A stretch of DNA of 5,179 nt. It comes from an uncultured Rhodospirillales bacterium. Its GTDB lineage: Bacteria; Pseudomonadota; Alphaproteobacteria; Acetobacterales; Acetobacteraceae. This document shows, in pieces, positions 1 to 5,179 of this stretch; the first letter of the stretch is position 1, and the number at the start of each line of letters is the position of its first letter. Under the pieces are notes generated by a model. That model was not told the origin of the DNA, ran no database searches, and saw only the letters and a list, made by a program, of their open reading frames with translations. Made by a program: the position numbers and the translations under genes. The stretch lies in the NCBI GenBank assembly GCA_903928045.1, contig CAIYPH010000531.1:1-5179 (forward strand), in the 5' to 3' direction.

Positions 1-384
1 CAAGCGCAGCTTACCCGAGGCGATCTGCGGCAGGTACTGCTGCTTCTGCTCCTCGCTGCCATGCCGCAGCAGCGTGCCCATGATGTACATCTGGGCGTGG
101 CCCTGGCTCGCGGTGCAGCCGGAGGCGTTGATCTCCTCCAGGATCACCGCCGCCGCCCGCAGCGGGAGCCCGGTGCCGCCATATTCCTCGGGGATCAGGC
201 TGGCGAGGAAGCCGGCTTCGGTCAGCTCATCGACAAAGGCGGAGGGATAGGCTTCCTTCTCCTCCAACTCGCGCCAGTAGAGGCCGGGATACTTGGCGCA
301 GATGCGGCGCACCGCCTCGCGCAGTTCCGGATAGTCCTCGCCCACCGGCACCATCGTCACCCCGTCCGTCGTCGCCGCTTCCAT
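1..384 (-). CDS. Acyl-CoA dehydrogenase, N-terminal part (cut by the left window edge)
   Basis: Only the first 128 residues are visible; the reading frame is still open at base 1. Flavin-dependent acyl-CoA dehydrogenases introduce a trans-2,3 double bond into an acyl-CoA and pass electrons to ETF. The visible part matches the helical N-terminal domain. It has an acidic/amphipathic first helix (about 16-45, GEDYPELREAVRRICAKYPG), the hallmark segment IPEEYGGTGL at 64-73, then LEEINASG at 82-89 and GSEEQKQQYLPQIASG at 109-124, which normally leads into the FAD/substrate-binding middle domain. The catalytic glutamate region lies outside the window. I chose the ATG at 384 because GGAGG sits 5 bases before it; an in-frame ATG at 396 would add MEDV but has a poorer ribosome site, and an ATG at 354 is also possible. 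The gene diverges from the CoA-transferase gene, suggesting a shared promoter region and perhaps a shared pathway. Family assignment is firm; substrate is unknown. Confidence 0.9.
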   Translation of the reverse strand, partial: MEAATTDGVTMVPVGEDYPELREAVRRICAKYPGLYWRELEEKEAYPSAFVDELTEAGFLASLIPEEYGGTGLPLRAAAVILEEINASGCTASQGHAQMYIMGTLLRHGSEEQKQQYLPQIASGKLRL

Positions 385-389
385 CACGT

Positions 390-394
390 CCTCC
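390..394 (-). promoter_or_regulatory. Ribosome binding site that decides the acyl-CoA dehydrogenase start
   Basis: Read on the minus strand, GGAGG lies 5 bases upstream of the ATG at 384. It also overlaps the upstream in-frame ATG at 396 and its second codon. This favours the shorter protein. It is a direct sequence observation; actual start use is inferred. Confidence 0.6.
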
Positions 395-396
395 AT

Positions 397-459
397 GCGT
401 TGGCTTTTCCATCCCACCGGGCGAGGATGCGGTCAACGACACGCCTCCAGGAGACGCCC
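397..459. promoter_or_regulatory. Divergent intergenic region between acyl-CoA dehydrogenase and CoA-transferase genes
   Basis: These 63 bases must hold the 5' signals of both divergent genes unless promoters extend into the coding regions. I see no convincing -35/-10 pair and no clear dyad. The only obvious signal is the Shine-Dalgarno sequence of the plus-strand gene. The short gap suggests coordinated expression of the two genes, but no operator can be named. Confidence 0.4.
449..453 (+). promoter_or_regulatory. Ribosome binding site of the CoA-transferase gene
   Basis: AGGAG lies 6 bases before the ATG at 460. It settles the start against a much longer open frame that begins at 61 and runs antisense through the acyl-CoA dehydrogenase gene. 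The family's conserved N-terminus also begins just after this ATG. Confidence 0.8.
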
Positions 460-1590
460 ATGACGACCCCGTATCCGCTCGCCGGCCTCAAGGTGCTTGA
501 GATCGGCCACAGCATCGCCGCCCCCTACGCGGCGGCCATCATGGGGGAGATGGGGGCCGACATCATCAAGCTGGAAAACCCCGGCAGCGGTGACTACGCC
601 CGCGGCTGGGGCCCGCCCTTCTCCGCGGGAACCTCCACCATCTTCCAGTCGATGAACCGCGGCAAACGCGCCATCACCGCCGACCTCAAAGACCCCGCCC
701 AGCGCGACCGCGTCCGCCGCCTCATCATCGAGGAGATGGACGTCGTGCTGCACAACCTCAAGCCCGGCGCACTCGACAAGCTCGGGCTCGGGGCCGAGTC
801 GCTGCTGGCCGAGAAACCCTCCCTCATCTTCTGCAACCTCGGCGCCTTCGGTTCCGTCGGCCCGCTCAAGGACCTCCCTGGCTACGACCCGCTGATGCAG
901 GCCTTCGGCGGCCTGATGTCCATGCTCGGCGAGGATGGCCGCCCCCCCGTGCGCGTCTCCGTCTCCATCATGGACCTCGCGACCGGCATGTGGTCCGCAC
1001 TCGGCATTCTCGCCGCCCATATCGAACGGCAACGCACCGGCATCGGCGGCCTGATCGATACTTCGCTGTTCGAAACCTCCTGCGCCTGGATGGGCATCCC
1101 CCTGGCCTCCTATCTCGCCTCCGGCATCCTGCCGGCCCGGGCCGGCTCCGGCGTGCGCGAAATCGTGCCCTACCAGGCCTACCCCACCTCCGACGGCTAC
1201 ATCATGGTCGCCTCCGGCAATGACGGCCTGTTCCAGCGCCTCTGCCAGGCGATCGGGCGGCCCGATCTCGGCGCCGATCCGCGCTACGAGAAGAATGCCG
1301 GGCGGGTGGAGAACCGCGCGGAACTCATCGGCCAGCTCTGCGCCACCTTCGCCACCGATAGTGTGGCGGCCTGGATGCCGAAGCTCGCCGCGGTAGGCGT
1401 GCCGGCCGGGCCTGTACAGACGCTCGATCAGGTGGCCAACCATCCGCAGACCGAGGCGGTGGGGATGATCCAGACCAGCCCCGATGGATCGGTGCGCACG
1501 ATCGGGCTGCCGATCAGCTTTGACGGCGTGCGGCCTGATTATCGGGGCGTGGCGCCGGGGTTGGGTGCGGATAATGGGCTGTTGGCGTAA
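460..1590 (+). CDS. Family III CoA-transferase (CaiB/BaiF type)
   Basis: This 376-residue protein is complete, slightly shorter than many family members. Family III enzymes move CoA between a thioester and a free carboxylic acid through an aspartyl-CoA intermediate, working in the cytoplasm as interlocked dimers. Visible hallmarks in order are LAGLKVLEIGHSIAAPYAA (7-25), MGADIIKLENPGSGD (31-45), NRGKRAITADLK (66-77), DVVLHNLKPGALDKLGLG (94-111) and GYDPLMQAFGG (141-151). D172 in SIMDLATGM aligns with the catalytic Asp169 of formyl-CoA transferase, and is followed by ILAAHIERQRTG and IDTSLFETS (199-207). The C-terminal part has VPAGPVQTLDQVANHPQ (314-330), the usual segment closing the ring. 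The substrate is not deducible: formyl-, succinyl-, carnitine- and mesaconyl-type members share these motifs. The gene diverges from an acyl-CoA dehydrogenase gene and may activate its substrate; that link is inference. It converges on the hydrolase gene with an 18-bp gap. Confidence 0.93.
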   Translation: MTTPYPLAGLKVLEIGHSIAAPYAAAIMGEMGADIIKLENPGSGDYARGWGPPFSAGTSTIFQSMNRGKRAITADLKDPAQRDRVRRLIIEEMDVVLHNLKPGALDKLGLGAESLLAEKPSLIFCNLGAFGSVGPLKDLPGYDPLMQAFGGLMSMLGEDGRPPVRVSVSIMDLATGMWSALGILAAHIERQRTGIGGLIDTSLFETSCAWMGIPLASYLASGILPARAGSGVREIVPYQAYPTSDGYIMVASGNDGLFQRLCQAIGRPDLGADPRYEKNAGRVENRAELIGQLCATFATDSVAAWMPKLAAVGVPAGPVQTLDQVANHPQTEAVGMIQTSPDGSVRTIGLPISFDGVRPDYRGVAPGLGADNGLLA

Positions 1591-1608
1591 GGGAGGGGCT
1601 TCCCAGCC

Positions 1609-2973
1609 TCATGGTCCGTAGCGCTCTTTGGCCTCCTTGGCGGCGGCGGATTGGGTGAGCAGCCGGCCGCCGGCGACGATGACTTCGATGACTTTCCCCT
1701 TGCGGTCGCGTACCAGGCTGGCGGCTTGACCGTAGCTGCCATAGCCGCCAGCGGCGGAGATGCGGGCCTCATCGGTGCCGGTGAGGGTGAGTTCGCTGGC
1801 GTCGGCGAAAGGGTCGGCCATGCCGGGCTGGGCGACAAGCACGCGGCTGGCGAAGGGCACCAGGTCGGTGGCGCCCCACAGCGACCAGAACCGGCCGGAC
1901 CAATCGGCGCTGCGTTTGCTGGCGGGGCCGAGGCGCTTGAACGTTTGTAGGATACGCGCGGCGCTTTCCAGCATGCCCTGGGGCTCGCCGTCGGCGGCGT
2001 GGATGGCGACGGAGAGGCTGAGATTTTCGCCCATCACGAAGGCGGTCTTGGTGCGCACGCCCTGGAAGCCCCCGCCATGGCCAACCAACGTCCAGTCGCC
2101 GATCGTCACCCGCGCGGTGCCGAGCCCGTAGTTGCGGGGCGGGTGGGAGCCGATGATCGGCCAGTGTTCGCGGATCATTTCGCGGCGGCTGGTGATGCTG
2201 ATCACGGAGAGGTTGGCCGCCGGATCGAGGCTGCCGTAGAAGCGGGCGAGGTCGGAGGGGGTGGAGACGAAGCCGGTCGCGGCGGCCAGGGCGTTGGTCG
2301 GGTTGTCGGAGGGGATAACGAAGCGGTGACCGAGCAGGGCGGGGCTGGAATGACCGCGCGCGAACGGAATGCCCTTGGGCAGCGGCGCATCGGGGTAGGT
2401 ATGGCCGAGGCCGGATCGCGCGACAATCTCGCGGGCGATCCAGGTGTTGTAGGGTTCACCGGTCACGGCCGCGATCACCAGCCCGGCGAGGCCGAAGGCG
2501 TGGTTGGAGTATTTCATCCGCGTATTGGCGGGGATGGGCTGCGGCTCGGCCAGGGCGGCGCGGAGTTCCGCCTCATCAAGGAAGGGCCGCCGGTCGGACC
2601 ATTGGCCGGTGTCCTCGCCATCCCGGGTGATGCCCGAGGTGTGGGAGAGCAGCTGGGCGATTGTGGCGGCGGCGACGTCACGGTGCAGGCCCTCGACATG
2701 CTGACCCACTTTGTCGTCGAGCCGCAGCCGGCCTTGTTCCACCAGCTTCATCACCCCCGTGGCAGTGAAGGTCTTGGAGTGCGAGGCGAAGCGGTAACGG
2801 TGCGAGGGGGTGAGTTTCTCCGAGGTGCTCAGGTTCGCCACCCCCGTAGCATGGGCCAAAGCGACCTTGCCGCCCTGCGCCACCGCCAGGGAGGCGCCGG
2901 GCAGTCCGAGCTGGGCGACGCGGTAGTCGAACCATTGCGGCAGGTAGGCGAGCGCGGGCTTGAGCCAGGTCAT
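1609..2973 (-). CDS. Serine hydrolase, class C beta-lactamase / D-aminopeptidase / esterase family (MEROPS S12)
   Basis: The 454-residue protein carries every catalytic motif of the family. S64-H-S-K67 is the SxxK nucleophile/base pair, LLSHTSG lies at 108-114, Y155-S-N157 is the YxN motif, and H299-G-G is the third motif where penicillin-binding proteins have KTG. The spacing is close to that of Ochrobactrum D-aminopeptidase DAP (Ser62, Lys65, Tyr153, His287). The hydrolase domain spans roughly 10-345. Residues from about 350 form a separate domain rich in glycine and hydrophobic strand-like segments (SGRFWSLWGATDLVPFA, AGGYGSYGQ, VIEVIVAGGRLL), as in S12 members with an added beta-barrel. 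The N-terminus has no signal peptide or lipobox, so it probably acts in the cytoplasm, arguing against an antibiotic-resistance role. Esterase, D-aminopeptidase or amidase activity are all possible. The ATG at 2973 is the only good start, but its ribosome site is weak (GGAA about 9 bases upstream). It lies 53 bp after lysR on the same strand, so co-transcription is possible. Confidence 0.9.
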   Translation of the reverse strand: MTWLKPALAYLPQWFDYRVAQLGLPGASLAVAQGGKVALAHATGVANLSTSEKLTPSHRYRFASHSKTFTATGVMKLVEQGRLRLDDKVGQHVEGLHRDVAAATIAQLLSHTSGITRDGEDTGQWSDRRPFLDEAELRAALAEPQPIPANTRMKYSNHAFGLAGLVIAAVTGEPYNTWIAREIVARSGLGHTYPDAPLPKGIPFARGHSSPALLGHRFVIPSDNPTNALAAATGFVSTPSDLARFYGSLDPAANLSVISITSRREMIREHWPIIGSHPPRNYGLGTARVTIGDWTLVGHGGGFQGVRTKTAFVMGENLSLSVAIHAADGEPQGMLESAARILQTFKRLGPASKRSADWSGRFWSLWGATDLVPFASRVLVAQPGMADPFADASELTLTGTDEARISAAGGYGSYGQAASLVRDRKGKVIEVIVAGGRLLTQSAAAKEAKERYGP

Positions 2974-3026
2974 GTCAGGGGTTCCATCGAGTCATCGTTA
3001 CATGAGAGCCAGAAGTGCCACGGCAA

Positions 3027-3893
3027 TCAAGCCGGGGGCAGCAGGTCAAAAAAGGCGGCGACCGCGCGGACGGAGAGGCGGTCGCGCAGGCAGGCGGCGA
3101 ATTCGGTGCTTTCGATCGGCGGGCCGCCGAGGGCGATGCGGACCAGCCGGGTGTCGTGGCCGAATTCGCTGGCCAGCACCACGCCGGCGCCGAGCTCGGC
3201 CGCCACCGCCTCGCGCACCGCCTCGCGGCTGCCGATATCAAGCGTTTCGCCGAGCACGATGCCGGCGGCGGCAAGTGCTGATTCCAGCAGCGCCCGCGTG
3301 GTGGACCCCGGCTCGCGCAGCACCATCCGCTCCCCTGCGAGTTCCGCGAGGCCGACCGATTTGCGCCGCGCCCAGGGATGCGCCCGCGCCACACTCAGCA
3401 CCAGCCGGTCCCGCCGCAGGGGTACCTGGTGGATGCGCGGGTCGGGCGCGAGGTCGGGCAGTACGGCCACGTCGCAGCTGCGATCATGGATGGCGGCGAT
3501 CGCCTCGCTGGTGTTGCCGAAGGTCAGGCTGAAGCGGATGGCGGGGTAGCGGGCGGAGAAGGGTTTGAGCAGCGGGATGATGTGATGCGGCGCATCGGCC
3601 ATCACCCGCAGATTGCCGCGCAGCAGGCCGCGGGCGGAGGCCAATAGTTGCTCGGCCTCGCTCTCCAGGCTGGCGAGGCGTGAGGTGATGGCGAACAGCG
3701 CGCGACCGAGTTCGGAGACCTCAACGCCCCTGCCCACCCGCTCGAACAGGCGAATGCCGTAGGTCGCCTCCAGCTCCTTCACCTGGGCGGAGAGAGTGGG
3801 CTGAGTGACATGCAGTGCGGCAGCGGCGCGGGTGAAGCCACCCTCGGCGGCGACGGCGTGGAAGGCGCGGAGCTGGGCGTGATTAATGGGCAC
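3027..3893 (-). CDS. LysR-type transcriptional regulator, AEP-catabolism-associated clade
   Basis: The 288-residue protein has normal LysR length. The N-terminal winged helix-turn-helix is clear: QLRAFHAVAAEGGFTRAAA (7-25), then LHVTQPTLSAQVKELEATYG (27-46) and LFERVGRGVEVSELG (49-63). A linker helix leads to the effector-binding domain from about 92, with DAPHHIIPLL (100-109), DVAVLPD (141-147), HPWARR (172-177), LREPGSTTR (192-200) and GSREAVREAVAAELGAGV (221-238). LREPGSTTR and the overall wording resemble the LysR group that sits next to AEP-degradation operons (TIGR03339-like, from memory). It diverges from phnW with 89 bp between start codons, the usual arrangement for a LysR protein that regulates its neighbour and itself. 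The effector is plausibly AEP or a related phosphonate (inference). The start is the GTG at 3893; no in-frame ATG fits, and only a weak ribosome site precedes it. Confidence 0.92.
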   Translation of the reverse strand: MPINHAQLRAFHAVAAEGGFTRAAAALHVTQPTLSAQVKELEATYGIRLFERVGRGVEVSELGRALFAITSRLASLESEAEQLLASARGLLRGNLRVMADAPHHIIPLLKPFSARYPAIRFSLTFGNTSEAIAAIHDRSCDVAVLPDLAPDPRIHQVPLRRDRLVLSVARAHPWARRKSVGLAELAGERMVLREPGSTTRALLESALAAAGIVLGETLDIGSREAVREAVAAELGAGVVLASEFGHDTRLVRIALGGPPIESTEFAACLRDRLSVRAVAAFFDLLPPA

Positions 3894-3894
3894 G

Positions 3895-3933
3895 GCCTAT
3901 GAATTCCATAGCCAATATCGATTTGATTTATGG
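3895..3933. promoter_or_regulatory. Candidate LysR operator: overlapping inverted repeats with CATA/TATG half-sites
   Basis: Two dyads share a half-site. The first, at 3895-3913, pairs CTATG (3897-3901) with CATAG (3907-3911), centred on base 3904, with one further G:C pair outside a mismatch. The second, at 3906-3933, pairs CCATA (3906-3910) with TATGG (3929-3933) around a central ATCGAT palindrome (3917-3922), all with the same centre. LysR tetramers typically contact two adjacent sites of this overall length between divergent genes. The first dyad abuts the regulator's own start codon, suggesting autorepression. Repeats are seen directly; binding is inferred. Confidence 0.45.
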
Positions 3934-3971
3934 TAGGGCCCGGCGCAATCACCGCGCAAGCAGGATCGATC

Positions 3972-3977
3972 GGAGAG
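3972..3977 (+). promoter_or_regulatory. Ribosome binding site of phnW
   Basis: GGAGAG lies just upstream of the ATG at 3983, with GGAG ending 7 bases before it. It supports this start over the in-frame ATG at 3899, which has no ribosome site and would run the coding sequence through the whole divergent control region. Confidence 0.75.
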
Positions 3978-3982
3978 AGCAG

Positions 3983-5134
3983 ATGGACACAACGCAGCCT
4001 CACGCCAACCGCGCGCTGTCGCCAACCGGCGACCCGTTCCTCCTCACCCCCGGCCCGCTCACCACCTCGGCCACCGTGAAGCAGGCGATGCTTCATGACC
4101 TCGGCTCGCGCGACAAGCGCTTCATCGCCATCAACGCCCAGGTGCGCACCCGGCTGGTCGACATCATCCATGGCGGGGATGACTTCGTCTGCGTGCCGCT
4201 CCAGGGCAGCGGCACCTTCGTGGTGGAGGCGATGATCGGCACCTTCGTACCCCCAGGCGGTAAGCTGCTGGTGCTGGTCAACGGCGCCTACGGCACCCGC
4301 ATGCTCAAGATGTGCGCCTATTACGGCCGCGACGCCGAGGCGCAGGAAACCGCGGAAGACGTCCCGTGCGACCCAGCGGCGCTCGATGCGCGCCTCGCCG
4401 CCGACCCCGCGATCACCCATGTCGCGGTAGTGCATTGCGAGACCACCTCGGGCGTGTTGAACCCGATCGGCGCGATCGGCGCCGTCGTCGCCCGCCACAA
4501 GCGGCGGCTGCTGATCGATTCGATGAGCGCCTTCGGGGCGCTCGAGGTCGATGCGCGCGAGATCATGTTCGACGCCGTGGTGGCCTCCTCCAACAAATGC
4601 CTGGAAGGGGCGCCCGGAATGGGCTTCTGCCTCGCCCGCAAATCCGCGCTGGCGGAGTGCCAGGGCAACGCGCCCTCGCTGAGCCTCGACCTGCATGACC
4701 AGTGGGTGGCGATGGAGAAAACCGGCCAGTGGCGCTTCACCCCGCCAGTGCACTGCATCCTCGCGCTCGACCAGGCGATCACCGAATTCCTCGACGAGGG
4801 CGGCGTGGCCGGGCGCGGAGGGCGCTACCGGGCGAACTGCGACATCCTGGTCAACGGGCTGCGCGAGATGGGCTTCGAGACTCTGCTGCCGGACGCGCTG
4901 CAAGCGCCGATCATCGTTACCGTGCGCATGCCTGCCGACCCGAAGTTCGACTTCCCGGCCTTCTATGACCGTCTGGCAGCGGCCGGCTACGTGATCTACC
5001 CGGGCAAGCTGACGGTGGCCGAGAGCTTCCGCATCGGCTGCATCGGCCGCCTCGGCGCCGCCGAGATGAACGGCGCGCTGGGGGCGATCCGTGAGGCGCT
5101 GGCCGAGATGGGGGTGGTCAATTGCGGGCCGTGA
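3983..5134 (+). CDS. phnW: 2-aminoethylphosphonate--pyruvate aminotransferase
   Basis: PhnW is a cytoplasmic PLP enzyme of fold type I that transfers the amino group of 2-aminoethylphosphonate to pyruvate, giving phosphonoacetaldehyde and L-alanine; it opens the main AEP-degradation routes. The 383-residue product shows the family pattern closely: LLTPGPLTTS (20-29), MLHDLGSRD (36-44), VPLQGSGTFVVEA (71-83), HCETTSGVLNP (151-161), D179 in LIDSMSAFGA, K205 in SSNKCLEGAPGMGF, LDLHDQW (235-241), TGQWRFTPPVH (247-257), DALQAPIIV (304-312), YPGKLT (339-344) and FRIGCIG (349-355). D179 and K205 match the PLP-nitrogen aspartate and Schiff-base lysine of Salmonella PhnW (Asp168, Lys194) with identical spacing; R350 fits its substrate-binding Arg340. 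It has about 17 extra N-terminal residues before the conserved start. It diverges from the LysR gene, its probable regulator. No gene for the next step (phosphonoacetaldehyde hydrolase or dehydrogenase) is visible. Confidence 0.95.
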   Translation: MDTTQPHANRALSPTGDPFLLTPGPLTTSATVKQAMLHDLGSRDKRFIAINAQVRTRLVDIIHGGDDFVCVPLQGSGTFVVEAMIGTFVPPGGKLLVLVNGAYGTRMLKMCAYYGRDAEAQETAEDVPCDPAALDARLAADPAITHVAVVHCETTSGVLNPIGAIGAVVARHKRRLLIDSMSAFGALEVDAREIMFDAVVASSNKCLEGAPGMGFCLARKSALAECQGNAPSLSLDLHDQWVAMEKTGQWRFTPPVHCILALDQAITEFLDEGGVAGRGGRYRANCDILVNGLREMGFETLLPDALQAPIIVTVRMPADPKFDFPAFYDRLAAAGYVIYPGKLTVAESFRIGCIGRLGAAEMNGALGAIREALAEMGVVNCGP

Positions 5135-5147
5135 GAAGGAAGGAGGC

Positions 5148-5179
5148 AAGCGCTTCTTTTTGAAAAAAGAAGCAAAAAC
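5148..5179 (+). terminator. Hairpin after phnW, probable terminator
   Basis: GCTTCTTTT (5152-5160) and AAAAGAAGC (5165-5173) form a perfect 9-bp stem with a TGAA loop, starting 17 bases after the phnW stop codon. The 5' side overlaps a small AAGCGCTT palindrome (5148-5155) that runs into a C and six Ts. There is no T tract after the hairpin on the plus strand; AAAAAC follows instead, so it is not a textbook rho-independent terminator. The AT-rich sequence differs sharply from its surroundings. It probably closes the phnW transcript; a dispersed repeat is the alternative. Confidence 0.5.

Larger units (their letters stand above)
3894..3982. promoter_or_regulatory. Divergent lysR-phnW regulatory region
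   Basis: This 89-bp stretch separates the GTG of the regulator from the ATG of phnW. Its left half (about 3898-3935) is markedly AT-rich compared with everything around it. TTGATT at 3923-3928 matches four of six bases of a sigma-70 -35 box pointing toward phnW, but no good -10 follows at 17 bases, which suits a promoter needing an activator. ATCGAT occurs at 3917-3922 and again at 3965-3970. Promoter positions are inference; the role as shared control region follows from gene layout. Confidence 0.65.

Noticed and set aside
61..459. Upstream extension of the CoA-transferase reading frame to an ATG at 61
   Set aside because: The extension is antisense to the acyl-CoA dehydrogenase coding region, has low-complexity composition, and the real start at 460 has a good AGGAG site and begins at the family's N-terminus.
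433..1443. Long minus-strand open frame opposite the CoA-transferase
   Set aside because: Its product is rich in Gly, Ala, His, Asp and Glu with no recognisable domain; it is the usual antisense shadow of a GC-rich gene.
1595..1610. Small hairpin between the converging CoA-transferase and hydrolase genes
   Set aside because: GGCT/AGCC with a TCCC loop, extended by a wobble and one more pair, could act as a bidirectional terminator, but it has no T tract on either side and overlaps the hydrolase stop codon; too weak to call.
1609..2973. Hydrolase as an antibiotic-resistance beta-lactamase (AmpC)
   Set aside because: No signal peptide for the periplasm, an HGG instead of the KTG motif, and an extra C-terminal domain point to the esterase/peptidase side of the family.
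2970..2987. Five-codon minicistron (ATG at 2987) whose TGA overlaps the hydrolase ATG
   Set aside because: The ATGA overlap suggests translational coupling, but there is no ribosome site before it and a frame this short is expected by chance.
1999..3549. 516-codon plus-strand open frame across the hydrolase and lysR genes
   Set aside because: It crosses two well-supported genes on the opposite strand and the gap between them, and its translation changes from Gly/Glu-rich to Arg/Ser-rich with no domain; a shadow frame.
3899..3982. 28-residue N-terminal extension of PhnW from the ATG at 3899
   Set aside because: No ribosome site, covers the AT-rich operator-like region, and the ATG at 3983 has a good GGAG site.
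3779..5149. 456-codon minus-strand open frame opposite phnW
   Set aside because: It lies antisense to a firmly identified PhnW and runs through the divergent control region; its composition is typical of antisense frames in GC-rich DNA.

Overview
This is a GC-rich chromosomal window of about 5.2 kb. It has dense coding, short intergenic gaps and strongly G/C-biased third codon positions. These traits and the gene types fit a high-GC proteobacterium. An alphaproteobacterium, perhaps of the Acetobacteraceae/Rhodospirillales, is my best guess, partly from the AT-rich hairpin at the right edge; that placement is inference. I see no sign of a transposon, phage, CRISPR array, tRNA or rRNA.

Left block (1-1590): two acyl-CoA metabolism genes are transcribed divergently. 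The minus-strand gene is the N-terminal 128 residues of an acyl-CoA dehydrogenase that runs off the left edge. The plus-strand gene is a complete family III (CaiB/BaiF) CoA-transferase. A CoA-transferase that activates an acid and a dehydrogenase that oxidises the thioester make a plausible pair, but the substrate cannot be read from the sequence.

Middle block (1609-3893, minus strand): a LysR-type regulator is followed 53 bp downstream by a cytoplasmic serine hydrolase of the class C beta-lactamase/D-aminopeptidase/esterase type (MEROPS S12). The hydrolase has all its catalytic motifs and an extra C-terminal domain of about 105 residues. It converges on the CoA-transferase gene with only 18 bp between the stop codons.

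Right block (3894-5179): phnW, encoding 2-aminoethylphosphonate (AEP):pyruvate aminotransferase, diverges from the regulator across an 89-bp AT-rich region that holds overlapping inverted repeats. The regulator resembles the LysR clade found next to AEP-degradation genes, so regulator and aminotransferase read as a phosphonate-nitrogen module: AEP + pyruvate gives phosphonoacetaldehyde + alanine. No gene for the next step (PhnX, or PhnY with PhnA) is in the window, and a hairpin lies 17 bp after the phnW stop.

Nothing here amounts to a clearly new system. The points most worth a second look are the operator-like repeats between lysR and phnW, the apparently single-gene phnW unit, and the intracellular S12 hydrolase placed behind the AEP-type regulator.
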